Assembly: GCA_947396885.1 (NCBI GenBank)
Contig: OX377206.1
Span: 48,033,631 to 48,097,630 of the forward strand
Origin: Heligmosomoides polygyrus polygyrus
Lineage: Eukaryota > Nematoda > Chromadorea > Rhabditida > Heligmosomidae
DNA length: 64,000 nt
Direction of reading: 5' to 3'
This document shows positions 31,073 to 41,718 of this stretch, in pieces. A program made the position numbers and the translations under genes. Each line of letters begins with the position of its first letter. Positions within the stretch are counted from its first letter, which is position 1. The notes beneath the pieces were generated by a model. The model saw only the letters and a program-made list of their open reading frames with translations. It did no database searches and was not told where the DNA came from.

Positions 31073-33551
31073 CAGGGATGGGCGAAAAGTTTGAAAATTT
31101 TCCCAGAAAACAGAAAATAGAAAATCGCTTTCGTCAGAAAACAGAAAACAGAAAAGCCAAAAACGCTAGAAAAGGGAAAATCAGAAAACAGAAATCAGAA
31201 AATTTCAAAATTAGCAGACGACCCAATTATTCAACCAGAGATCCATTTTTCCTGTAGAAAATGCTTTTGTATGACTAGAAATGTAGTCGTGGGCCAGCGT
31301 TTCAACTTGCAAGCGTTATAAAAATTTCTATTTAGTCCAAATTCAATGCAATCAGCAATTTGTAAATTTTGACTGAGGAATCCCGACATTTAAAGTATGC
31401 AGCATTACTCATGAGCTCCGTACCACAGCTGACGTCCCAGTTAATGGTCCTACTATTAAGAAACTGACCATTCAGAATAACGAACACGATAACCCTCATT
31501 GACCACTGTTTGCATGTTCCAACTCCATTGCTAGAGCTTATAGGCACCCTCGCAACATTCTCTAAAGCTGTGAGAGATTCGTTGAGTATTACTGGGAATC
31601 TTGGGTAGAATCTATACCCCTAGTTCTTCTCGCGGAATACCTTTCCATGTGTGTGTACTAGTTTCTGCGCAGCTGAAAGTTTCCAGCCCAACTCACCAAT
31701 GCGCTTTACAGCCCATAGTTTATCCTTAGCAGGCTAAAGATCTTGTGTACTGGCTTGATGTTTCACAGAACAACACGAGATCGTGATTGAAGGGGATGTC
31801 AGCACAACAGTTCTTGGGTGAAAGTGCTTCCTTGAATGCGTGGAAATATCGAATAGGGTCAAGCATATGCTTCCATCATGCGACAAGATTTCACCACTCT
31901 ACAACGACGTCGTCATCAACGGCAGGAGATGGCTTCGGTAAGGGGATACCATATCCCCAATGCTGCTCAGCGCCACCCTCGAAAACGTCATCCGCCAACT
32001 AGAATGGGAACGGCGAGTGAAGATAGACGGCCGGCAGCTGCACCATCATCGCTTCGCTGGCAACATCATGCTCATGTCACCGTGCATCACCCAGGCGGCG
32101 AATGCTGGCCGACTTAGATCGTGGGAACTTTGGGCTGCAGCTGAATTTTTCAAAGGTGATGCTTATGAGGAACGGACAAGTTTCTGATGCCCCATTCTCG
32201 CTCAACGGAACGAATATCTCCGAATGCTCCAGCTACGCGTATCTGGGTGGCGAAGTCAATATGGCCAAAGCCAATGACCTAGCGCCAGAGCTGGGCTGGA
32301 GGAGACGAGTGGATGGGGAGCTTTTTAAAGCGGCAGTGATGTCGTGAAGGAGCCGAAGAACATCCGAATCCTTTCACAGCTATTCAACTCCACTGTTTTT
32401 CCTGCCCTAACATACTCCAAGACACCTGGGCTATGCGAAGTAGGATGAACACGCGATCAGCGTCGCGTAGGGCGTGGTATCGAGAGGACGACGCTCGGAG
32501 AGACACGATTCACGCAAGTGAAGGAGAACCTCCCGACTCCAAGCTTCGCCGACGTTGGAAGATCAAAGACGTTATCGCATGGGCTAAGTTGTCGAAAATT
32601 AGGTGAGCCGGCCACTTAATGAGCTCTACAAACACCCGCTGGAGGAGAACCGTCACCGACCGGACTCCGCAGAATGTCAGAAGAACGCTAAGACGTCCAC
32701 CAACGCGATGGTGTGACTTCTTCGTGAAAACCCTGAACGACGCTGTCCCTCAAGTGAAAAGAATCCCTTGAGGCACTCTGGCACGCAACACGGACATTTG
32801 GAGACGTTGCTGGTGCCCACTTGAACAACTCGATGATCAATGGGACGACAATTTCATGATAAATTTCATGTATCACTACTGTATCACTGCATCAGCAAAA
32901 TTAAAACTAACTAAAACTTTTCTATCAATTTTTGACAACTACAGACAACTAAAAGGTGATAACTAAAAGCTGATCAATGTTCTGGGTTAGATAAGCAGCC
33001 TCGCCAAAGGCTCTGTAGAAAGTGATCATTGGGAACGACCGGCCAACAATTTTCAATTTTTAAACCGGAAGTGGAGAATAATTCTAACCACAGTAACTCT
33101 AGGTCAAATGGTTAGTTAATACATAATTGAGTACTATTCAGAACGCTAGTTTTATAGCTTTAATATAAAATTCCATGTTATCGCAGATGGTTCCAATTGC
33201 TGTTATATCGGAAAGAATAGAAGGACAAATTATGAAAGTCGAAAAATATCCTATGATGGAACTCCTTTCAGCAGCACTTACACAATCAAGCAAAGAAAGC
33301 GGCATAGTTCATGGGGATGTGGCGCATTTACTACATAAGCACATCCAGAAAACGCCATATGCTTGCCATTTGAAATACTTTAGAAACAATATTTTGGAAT
33401 GATTCTGTGTAGATTCTTGTTAATGGATTTCCATGACATGGATCTGTTCTATTTTGATTTCTGGCCAATTTTTGGTCATTTTCCCAGAAAACAGAAAAAA
33501 TTTTCCCAAAATGGCCAGAACATCAGAAAACAGAAATTCCGCCCATCCCTG
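31073..33551. mobile_element. hAT-like non-autonomous element, 2.48 kb
   Basis: Ends CAGGGATGGGCG and CGCCCATCCCTG with subterminal AGAAAACAG repeats. The 8-bp TSD is ATCGGGAG (31065-31072) and ATCGGAAG (33552-33559), one mismatch. CAGGG termini and 8-bp duplications are typical of hAT. No transposase is recognised. The interior has a dead RTE fragment (31880-32850) and AT-rich DNA with one unassigned 75-codon frame (33175-33402). Confidence 0.82.
31880..32850 (+). pseudogene. RTE-type fragment inside the hAT-like element
   Basis: Plus strand: TLENVIRQLEWE, KIDGRQLHHHRFAGNIMLMSP (damaged FADD box), DAPFSLNGTNISECSSYAYLGGEVNM, LAPELGWRRRVDGELF, then many stops. Degraded SWAKLSKIRWAGH-like and GRPPTRW-like blocks follow to about 32850. 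It is a subfamily distinct from the 29-31 kb RTE. Confidence 0.8.
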
Positions 33552-33785
33552 ATCGGAAGGGGCGTTCTGCCCGAAAGCGGCGCGGGCAAAAACGTGGGAC
33601 AGTTCCTATGAAGCCAATTAGTGTCGACTCGTGCTGCTTCGCACTCAGTCAGACAGCCCTCGCCGCCGAGGCGATAGTGACCCAGACAACCACGGGAGCC
33701 AGATTTGGTATGATTACAATCGATTGAGGGATAGGAGGCTCAGACGGCTTACATTGGCAGTCTAGAAATTGGGATTGATCTGAGC

Positions 33786-34130
33786 ACTACCATCTTCTGT
33801 ACTAGAATTTCGAGCTCTATCGAATGAGCCAGGGAAGAATCTTGCCTCATTAACCCTTTAAGCGATTTTTTCAAGCGCTGTGTATCTTTCGTTAAATATC
33901 AGTGTTTATTTATATCAGAATTAACTACGAGGCATGCTTCCAGGCTACTGATATGAACTCTACCATCTTCTGTATTAGAATTTCGATCTCTGTCGAATGA
34001 GCCAGGAATTATCTTCTCTAAATAAGCTCTAGGCGACTTTTTATGCGTTATATATTTTCATCAAATATCACTTTTTATTTATATCAGAATTAATTGCGAG
34101 GCATGCTTCCAGGCTGAAATTGCGCGAGGA
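33786..34130 (-). repeat. R1 left subterminal satellite, two units
   Basis: Two units of about 170-190 bp, each with AGGCATGCTTCCAGGCT, CTACCATCTTCTGTA and TCGAATGAGCCAGG. The inverse units lie at 39215-39595. Confidence 0.75.
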
Positions 34131-35278
34131 ATATAATTAGGTAGACGAGACCTTCTAAGAGCACCCCAGGTGCTCAAACTTTTTGAAAACGGCATTATGA
34201 TCCTTCAATGCGTAGAGCATGTTCACAGTCTGAAATCGCCCAACGAGTTCGATTTGATAGTCGGTAGACCTCCTAGGAACACCCAACGAGGAAAGACAAA
34301 GAGGTGACCGTGGAGTTTCATAAAGCGACCTATATAGGGTTGTAGGGCGTTGTCTGGGAAGCACCATAATGGTTTCCAAGTTTCCTGCGGACCTTTGGAT
34401 AGGTCAAAAATTACAAAAAACTGTAGCGCTTCAGTGTGGACTGATAACGCAAAAGTGACACCTGTAATACCCTTGCCGTGCCCAGAAATGATCCTGTAAA
34501 AGGTTTGGAGCTTCAATCATTGCTAGAACGTGAGATTTTGCAAATTCCTAATAGAAGCGAGAAAGCACATTCAGAGGAGGCATCCATCAGGAGGCCATCA
34601 CCGATCGGATGGCTGAGTGGATAACGCGATGGATTTGCAGGAGAGCGACCAAGGGATTGATTCCAGGGCTTGAGCTTATGCATGGGTAGCGGCCTTTTTC
34701 TGCATTTTTATCAATGTAGAGTGGATTTTAGCTCTAGCAGGGTACCGTATTCGCTTTTCTAATCCGTCCTTAGCCTCTTGCAAGATCTGGTCCAAGCTAG
34801 CTTTCGTCGGTTAGAGATACGCCGCTGGCCATTAAACCATACTTGTCTTGTTGGGGGTAAGTTCTCTTTAGATGCTATCCATGTATGATCCCTATATTAC
34901 ATTTTCTGCTATTCTTGGATGTGTGTCTCGTAGCGGCCTCGTTTGACCGCTCCTCCCTACTCTAACGGCTGCAAGGGGGAAGCATTACAGATAAGGGCAC
35001 TCGTACTCTAGACACTCCAAAGGCTGAAAAAATCCTCCGTCCAAACTTCGTTTAGACGGTTATCTGGAGTGCTTATCACAAGTATGGCATTTGTTTCGGT
35101 GTAACGGTGGACATTAGGTTAAAGTAGATGTGGATACTGTGAAAAAACAGCATGTGCACCGCCGTTCTCTTCATCTTACCACCCTTCGTTTCCAAGGCCA
35201 CATTTTGAGCTGAAAATAGCACTCCAAAATTTAAAAGACAAGCCCATGTCAAATTCGTGGTCATGCGCTGTCTGCGGA
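34131..35278. other. R1 interior, no gene recognised
   Basis: Apart from a tRNA-like segment (34601-34675) I see no coding frame of note. The 34155-34516 minus frames are short and unassigned. Confidence 0.4.
34601..34675 (+). other. tRNA-like segment (Ser/Leu or Cys type relic)
   Basis: GGATGGCTGAGTGGATAA is close to the A-box region of Ser/Leu tRNAs. The B-box position reads GGGATTGATTCC, a mutated GGTTCGANTCC. The anticodon loop area shows TTGCAGG. The boxes are too degraded for an active gene. Confidence 0.4.
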
Positions 35279-35338
35279 TCGTCGTCAACAGACGATGAGG
35301 GAAACGGTATACTTCCTGTCCACGGGACGGGAGCCTTA

Positions 35339-35498
35339 GGCATGTGTTATACTCCCGCGGGAGCATCCGCGGAACGTCCGCGGACCAATGGTGCACGGCG
35401 GAGGCGGGCGTGGCGAGGCGCGGCGATTGGCCAGGTGAGGAGTCTCGGCGCGATTCCCGCCCTTCCGCGGATGCTCCCGCGGGAGTATAACAGGGGCC
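35339..35498. mobile_element. 160-bp Tourist-like MITE with TTA duplication
   Basis: Same TIR family as E1/E2 (GTTATACTCCCGCGGGAGC). TTA at 35336-35338 and 35499-35501. A remnant of a related element precedes it (35279-35335, with GGTATACTTCC). Confidence 0.9.
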
Positions 35499-35868
35499 TT
35501 ACATCTCATCCTGTAATCTACCGCAACAAAAACGGATCCCAGATTCGTGATCAGTATCCCGAATACCCATACCCTAGACGGACTTTGGCGAAACTTTTTT
35601 CCGACTCTGCCGTGAGAGTGCTTGTGCCTCCCTCTCCCCCCCCCCCCCTCGTGTGCAACGGAACCACATGAGCAGGGAAGAGTGGTCGGTACAAAAACAG
35701 CAATAACACGAGATGGATAGAACACTCCAGTTTTGCTCACAGTTAGTAAAATTAGTAGAAGTCATAAGAAGAGCGTTCTCTAGGAGAAACCTAGAAAATC
35801 TAGAAATCCGAGGGCGATCCAGCACGCCTTGTGATGAATCAATGTAATAGCTGTCGATCATTCTGGCA

Positions 35869-37135
35869 TTGAGGCCGCCTGCCGTCCTGACGTCGCTCAA
35901 CGACTGGACCGAAGCTCTCGAGCGCAATAAAAGAATAGATGTTATATATTTCGACTTTAAAAAGGCTTTTGACAAAGTTCCCTGTGGTAAGCTGCTTCAT
36001 AATTTAAAGTTGGTTGAAATTCATCCTGTAATTGTGACATGGATTGCTAATTTTCTCTCAAATAGGACATATCAAGTCCGTGTTCGCAATAGGTTTTCTT
36101 CAGTATATCGTGCACAAAGTGGACTGCCTCAGGGTGGAGTCCTATTCCTATCCTTTTTCTCATTTACACGTTCGAGCTACCTGAATGCATCGGTCTCCTG
36201 GATGCAACATGTAAAATGTACGCTGATGACATAAAAATTTGTAAAGTCATCGACAGTCCTGCGGATGAAGCCAAATGACAGTCCTCTATAGACTACATCA
36301 GAGAATGGTCTATGAAGTGGGAGCTTCCCATTTCGGCTGAGAAGACCTTTGTTTTGTCGCTACTTGTGAAGCAAAGGGACCATGATGCCGTGGGGTTGAC
36401 GGGAAACATGTTAACGCGGCAACCCACGGCACCATGGGGCCGGTACTTATGAAGCACCCGCCCTCGGGTGCCGTGGGTTGCCGCGTTTCCGTTGCCGTTG
36501 CCGCGTTAACATGTTTTCCGGTAGCCCCACGGCACCACGGGCCCTCTGCTTCATAAGTACCGTTTTGTCTATAGGGAATCATTCCTCTGCTTCAGTTAAC
36601 TACACATTGGTAACGTTTTAAACAAAGTCGATGAAGTGCGGGACCTAGGGTTTCTGATCAACTCCAAACTAGATTTTTCGTCCCATCTCAGGTTTCTTGT
36701 CAATAAGGCTACGACTCGAACGTCTAATCTTTTCAAAACTCTTAGGTCTACAAACCCAAATATTTGGATCAAAGCCTACAAAATCTACATTCGCTCCATC
36801 CTTGAACACGGCACTACAGTTTTCAATCCGTCAAAACAAAAGGACATCACTTTATTAGAAAGCGCACAGAACAATTTCACCCGCAAAATGTTTATTAGAT
36901 GCTTTGGTCTTGACTACGCCGCTCCAGTCGGTATGGTATATGGTATCCTTAGACTTGCGGGGCCGGTTGCAAAAAGTAAGGCTTGGACCAGCTTCTTTTC
37001 TAACAGTACTATTCGACTCTTCCTCCCTCTTCTAAAAGAGAACGCTCTTCAAATGTCGCTCAAAGGTTTCAAAAGCTTTCTTGACCGTCGACTTAAAGGA
37101 GATCAATCACTTTTTCCATGAAATTCATCATTTAG
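35869..37135 (+). pseudogene. CR1/jockey-like reverse transcriptase, split by a MITE
   Basis: Reads SLNDWTEALERNKRIDVIYFDFKKAFDKVP (RT motif A), IVTWIANFLSNRTYQVRV, SGLPQGGVL (motif B), then a frameshift and MYADDIKIC (catalytic YADD, about 36217). After the MITE at 36359-36561 it continues VRDLGFLINSKLDFSSHL, IRSILEHGTTVFNPSKQKDITLLESAQNNFTRKMF to a stop near 37121. Excising the MITE and one copy of its TSD leaves an in-frame join. The 5' end is truncated. Confidence 0.88.
36359..36561. mobile_element. 203-bp palindromic MITE with 8-bp TSD
   Basis: TIRs TACTTGTGAAGCA and TGCTTCATAAGTA extend inward as a nearly full palindrome. TSD GTTTTGTC at 36351-36358 and 36562-36569. The 8-bp size fits hAT-type mobilisation. 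The element carries short CGTTGCCGCG-like runs in its centre. Confidence 0.88.
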
Positions 37136-37303
37136 CTTTACTTTCTGCAGAAGCGATTGCATTACTATCGTTTTCATTTGTTTCAACTTGTTTTAATCGG
37201 ATTGCTCACACTTTTTACCTTTTTTAAATTGTGCGCTTTCAAGGTTGTATTTGTATCTTGCTGGTCTTTTGCAAGGTTTACGTGACATTATCACGTTTCC
37301 AAT

Positions 37304-37309
37304 AAATAA

Positions 37310-37341
<32 letters not shown>

Positions 37342-37345
37342 ATTT
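37304..37345 (+). repeat. (TAAA)n tail of the CR1-like element
   Basis: About ten TAAA units follow the RT fragment by about 170 bp. This is the short-repeat 3' end usual for this class. Confidence 0.8.
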
Positions 37346-37539
37346 AGGACCTGGTGCGCAGTTTATCGGCATCAAGCCGTCCACCACTTTGGTACCTTCG
37401 TCATAGACATTCTCTCCGGACCGGCCATTAACGTCATTGGTTTGTGCTGCGCAGTACTTCTGCCCTCAGGTTGCACCTCCGCAACCGTTCTCACGCTCAA
37501 AAGCTAGCGTTTCCAGATATCGTTGACATGTTTTCAAAA

Positions 37540-38570
37540 GCCAGCCAGCCAGCCGTTTCTTCTTACTGGGTCTGATTGCTGGTCCGCCTTTGCTGGTCTT
37601 CCCTCCCCCTCTTTATTCCCTCACCTTCCTGGTTTCAACTCCTGGCCCACTTCTTTGTATCCACTATTGACCCCCTACTGGACTCTTCTTGCTAGTTTCC
37701 CCGTCCTGCCCCCCCCCCTCCAAGTTGTTCCTTTCCTTCCTGGTCGATCTCCTGGTCCACCCTAGAGGTCTCCCTTACTGCTTTTTCACCACCCCCTTAG
37801 TATTCCTCCCATGCTCATGGCAGACGTTGGTGACACGATTCAGAATCAGGATGCTTGATGCGCAACCTAGAGGGCCCGCCTTCTGGATTAAGAAGCTAAG
37901 AAAAGAAGATTCGTCTTCCGAATCCAGAAGCTCAGAAGCGCGTACAGTCGCCGCTGCGTCGAGCACGAAGAGGCTATGCATGCGGCAGATTCCTTGTTCT
38001 CTGTGCGAATTCCCTTACGGCTTCTTTCTCGTTGGTTCCCCGTCCTGGTCCCACCTTCAGATATCTTCTGCCATGTAGATTCCTCTCCCTTCAGGATCCT
38101 CCCTACCCTACCCCGATTAAGTAGCCCTCTCACGCTCACGACACGACAATGGCGAGCGAACACCCATTGTGCGACATCGGTATCACATCTTCTAAATCCA
38201 GTCTCTGTTACTGGTAATGGATCCCCTTGCTGATCCTCCTTACTGCCCCCCCCCCCTTATTGGTAACTCCTTACTGGTCCCTCCTTATTGCCTAAACCCT
38301 CCTTGGTGCCACCTCCTGGCCTGCTTCTTTGTCCCCCCTATCGACGTCCCCCATCGCTATGCTTCCTCCAGGTCGCTCCCTCCTGGTCGCTGTCGGTTCT
38401 CCACCCTCGAAGTTCCCCCTTCTACTCCTCCCCTTTAGTGTTCCTCTCATGCTCATGGCACGAAGTCGGCGGCACAGCTTCTGAATCTGGACGCTCAGAA
38501 ACGCGCGTAGTTGCTAATGCGTTGAGCAGTGAAAGACTACGCTTTCTCTGCAGCAGCAGCATCACACGTT
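37540..38570 (+). repeat. pyrimidine-rich duplicated segment
   Basis: Two related halves (about 37540-38030 and 38220-38560) combine a C/T-rich minisatellite (CTCCTGGTCC, CCTTACTGCC units) with a shared block (TTCCTCCCATGCTCATGGCA and TTCCTCTCATGCTCATGGCA). Long C runs occur at 37710-37718 and 38246-38257. Open frames here are proline/leucine-rich artefacts. Confidence 0.6.
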
Positions 38571-38625
38571 CAATAGCAAATTTTGCTCGCGCTGTGGATG
38601 ATGCAGTGTATCTCACTTAGGTTAA

Positions 38626-38986
38626 GGCCCCGAAGACTTTTGCGGCGTCGCCGCTGCCCTATGCTTAACCATAGGGCAGAGACGCAGAGCTCGCCGCCAG
38701 CGGCACCGGCGGCGTCGCTGGCGGAAATGACTTGAATCATTCCACCCGGCGGCGCTGCTCCAGCGTCTGTCTGTCTGCGCTCTGCGCTCTGCCCTTTCGC
38801 GGCGGGATCCAGAGCGGAGACGGACACGATCGTCATCGGGGCGCGTTATTGTTAAGCACCAGTCGGTCCCGACTAGAAACAGTACAGTACCTCGCCGTCA
38901 CCGCTCCCACTGATGATGAGTCAAGCCGCTGAGCGGCGCCGCTCAGCGGTTTCGCCCGCCGCTCGTTGCAGAAGTATGTGGGGGCC
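38626..38986. mobile_element. GC-rich Tourist-like element, diverged
   Basis: Left end GGCCCCGAAGACTTTTGCGG after TTAA, with the GGCAGAGACGCAGAGCTCG and CTTAACCATAGGG module of E3/E5. Right end ...GCAGAAGTATGTGGGGGCC. The flanks show a direct repeat of about 35 bp (CGCTGTGGATGATGC-G, 38590-38624 and 39009-39044), too long for a TSD of this family. Confidence 0.6.
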
Positions 38987-39214
38987 TTTGGATCACTCGA
39001 CCGCCCTCGCTGTGGATGATGCGGCGTATCTTGCTTAGGTTAGATCACTCAAACGTCATCGACCGCTAACTCAATTATATAGTGGTAGATGGTGTGTGCA
39101 TTATGAAGTTCCATAAAAAAATCGGTCATGAAATGCTAAAGAGATGTCATGTTAAAACTAACGTTTTAGACTTCTGTTAAAAGATCTCTCGTCTATCTGA
39201 TTGAAATCCTCGTG

Positions 39215-39595
39215 CAATTTTAGCCTGGAAACATGTCTCGTGTTTAATCCTGATATATGTGAGTAAAAACCGATATCTAGCGAAAAATAAACAGCGCCTG
39301 AAAATTTTTCTTTAAGGGTTATTGAGCAGGGTTCTTTTCTGGCTCATTCAATAGAGATCGAAAATCCAATACAAAATGTGGTATAGTTCACATCAGTAGG
39401 CTGGAAGCATGCCTCGTAGTTAATTCTGATATAAATAAAATCTGATATTCAACCAAGGTTAAACAGCGCCTGAAAATATAATTGTTGTAAGAGTTAGAGG
39501 CAAGATTCATTCCTGGCTCATTCGATAGAGCTCAAAATTCTAATATAGAAGATGGTAGGGTTCAGATCAATCCCAATTTCTGCACTGCCGCTACA
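39215..39595 (+). repeat. R1 right subterminal satellite, two units
   Basis: Two units with GGAAACATGTCTCGTGTTTAA or GGAAGCATGCCTCGTAGTTAA, AACAGCGCCTGAAAAT, and CTGGCTCATTC. They are inverse to 33786-34130. Confidence 0.75.
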
Positions 39596-39607
39596 ACCCG
39601 TCTGAGC

Positions 39608-40345
39608 ATGCGGAGAGTCGTTGGATACACCGCCCGCGGAAAGCGGCGCGGCGAGGGGCACGCCGGGGACAAGCTGTCCGGTTCCCTGCATTCAGATGGA
39701 GGTATCGCATTTCTAACCACTTCCCTTGGCCCTGCAGCTCTATCCTGAGCTGATTTCGTTCTTGAGACAAGAGTCAGAATCTTGTTCACCATATTTGGAG
39801 GAAAAGAGTTTTCAGCTGCAGCGCCAAGGCTTTCTTCAGGTCCCGCCACATTGTTCAGTACCAAGGCGTCGTCCGCATTTTCCGACAAGTACAGCAACGT
39901 CTTAGCGAGATATGTCATGACAACAACGCGATCATCCACTAGAAAGTTCTTCAACACAAGGAAAATTGTCTGATCCTTGGAAAGAGAGGACGGTGAGCCG
40001 GTTTTGCGCACAACTACGGATAAGCCTTTAATATAGAACTCCTGACTGGAATCACCCATAGTCTCTAGTTGAGACGAAAATTTAAAGAATTGTGGCTAAA
40101 ATTGAAAGAATCTAGAGAGAAGAGCGACGTTCTCCCTTCCTCAACTGCTTCCATAACCGAACCGACTGGAAAGTGACTTCTGAGCTCCCCGAGATGCGCT
40201 TTCCAAACGTCTATCAGCTGTTAGGTTTTGGACGACGTCACGCCAATTAACGACGGTTTCGTGCGCAGCGAACAGTCGAAATAGGGCGGCGCGGGTAGGG
40301 CTGGAAGTGGGCGGCGGGCAGCACGGTGTACCGAACAACTGCCCC
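39608..40345. mobile_element. 738-bp element with 10-bp TSD carrying an open frame (Pack-type candidate)
   Basis: It interrupts the right R1 arm. The left R1 arm runs through the same site uninterrupted (about 33745-33755, inverse). CCGTCTGAGC at 39598-39607 and 40346-40355 is a perfect 10-bp direct repeat. The ends share GTYGTTSGRTACACCG as an inverted repeat (13 of 16 positions). The interior carries a protein-like minus frame (40059 to about 39743) unlike any transposase known to me. A 9-11 bp TSD is typical of Mutator-like elements, which are known to capture host gene pieces. Confidence 0.7.
39743..40059 (-). CDS. armadillo-like protein fragment, probably captured host exon
   Basis: The frame begins at ATG 40059 and stays open to 39562. 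The first ~105 residues look like a natural protein: MGDSSQEFYIKGLSVVVRK, then LKNFLVDDRVVVMTYLAKTL and LYLSENADDALVLNNV, then a Ser/Lys-rich tail. The helix-helix pattern with LxxLSEN resembles a single armadillo/HEAT repeat, as in ARMC1-type proteins. This is family resemblance from memory, not a search. Beyond about 39743 the frame turns Pro/Arg-rich and is element sequence. I see no convincing splice donor. It could be a pack-element capture, a retrocopy or the element's own gene. Confidence 0.45.
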
Positions 40346-40541
40346 CCGTCTGAGCCTCCTAGCTCTCTGCCGATTGTGATCACACTACAGGCTACCGTAG
40401 TTGGCTGGGTCACCATCGCTCCGCGGCGAGGGCTGCCTGCGAGTGCGAAGCGGCAGGTGTCACAGCGCGAGTCGACACTAATTGGCGCCGCAGACCCTGC
40501 GCCGCGTCTTTACCCACGCCTTTTCAGGCAGAACATCCTTC

Positions 40542-41718
40542 ACCCGTCGACGTATTCATAATGAGTGGCTTTTGCAACAACCATGGCCTTCTTTGCAGCT
40601 TCCTTCGCTTCTTGGTACTTCCGCCATTTATCAGTTGTCTTTTCGCCGAGAAACACATGATAGCGACTTCTTCTCTCGAGCTTTTGCTTTCACGTCGTTT
40701 GTCCACAGCCTTGTCTGCTTGTCGACCTTCCGTCGCCAGGCTTCGTAATGCCGAGTTCCAACTGTGCAGCTTGACGTATCGCATCGGTCGCCATTTTGCA
40801 AGTTTCGTCGACAATTGTGACTGTCGGTAACCGAACGCGAGCAATTATAGCTGCTTCCTTCTCTCTCATTCGCCACCACTTGATTCTTGGTGCACCGCAT
40901 CGCTCGACCTGCTTCAGCCTCGGGGGGGGGGGGGGGGGCGGGCGATCTTTAGGGTGCAGATCAGCGGACGGTGCTGTGGGGCGACCGTCTCATACGGCAC
41001 GACCTTCGCATCTGTGACAAGACTTCGGTCGCGATCCTTCACAACGACGAAATCTATCTGAGACCTGGAGCTCCCACTATAATATGAGATGAGGTGGGAG
41101 TCGCGTCTACGAAATACGGTGTTCACTATGGTGAGATTATGCGATTCCGCATACTCAAGAATACGCTCACCATCGGCGTTACGCGACCCGTATCCGAAAC
41201 CACCATGACAGCTGTACCCGTCCTTCGCAGCACCCATTAAGATCACCAGCGGCTATGATGACATCTTTCGGCGGTACCTCTGCTGTCTTCTCATCAAGCA
41301 GGCTCCAAAACTCATCCATGGCTTGATCGGAGCAGACAGTTTGCGGAGCATACGCAGAGAAGAAGTGATAGAGTCGTTCCTTAGCGGCGACAACGATTTT
41401 CATCAAGCGATCGTTAAAGCGCTCGATACTTACAATCGAGTCACGAAATCGTTCGGGGACGATTATTCCGACACTACTGGTGGTCCTGGGACTTCCACAT
41501 AGAACGGCCTTGAAGCCACGTCCTATGTCCCTTGACTTGCTGCCGGACCACCTCGTCTCCTGCACCGCACAGAAATCTACTCTCCTTCGCTCCAGTGCTT
41601 CTACCAACTCGCACGAGCGGCCCGTCAACGTAGCCATATTCAGCGTTGCCACACGGATCCTGCTCACGTTACGGGACTTTCGGACTAGCTCAGTTGCCCC
41701 GCGATGCCGTTCTCGCAT
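40542..41718 (-). pseudogene. RTE endonuclease half (AP-endonuclease-like domain)
   Basis: Minus strand: VATLNMATLTGRSCELVEAL, RRVDFCAVQETRW (Glu of the EEP fold), SSVGIIVPERFRDSIVSI, VSAYAPQTV-like, VIIAAGDLNG (Asp/Asn pair). After a frame change near 41210: GYGSRNADGERILEYAESHNLTIVNT, SQIDFVVVKDRD and a QHRPLICT ending that takes the place of the family SDHRPL. Then WTNDVKAKAREKKS and AKATHYEYVD. These are the ordered motifs of the APE-type nuclease that nicks target DNA for RTE insertion. A run of G at 40921-40937 and one frameshift break the frame. Confidence 0.88.

Larger units (their letters stand above)
33556..40541. mobile_element. R1: about 7-kb element with long TIRs
   Basis: The left arm starts GAAGGGGCGTTCTGCCCGAA and the right arm, inverted, GAAGGATGTTCTGCCTGAA. 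The match continues inward through CCAATTAGTGTCGACTCG, GCAGCCCTCGCCGC and AGGAGGCTCAGACGG, then the subterminal satellite units. The right arm is interrupted by a 738-bp insertion. The flanks encode consecutive RTE residues (AKATHYEYVD and DVEEKL), with an imperfect 9-10 bp duplication around GTCGACGGG and GTCGAAGAG. Long TIRs and a TSD near 9 bp suggest a Mutator-like group. I found no transposase. Confidence 0.7.

Noticed and set aside
37523..38620. Proline/leucine-rich frames on both strands
   Set aside because: They are produced by a C/T-rich minisatellite and its duplication, not by selection for protein.
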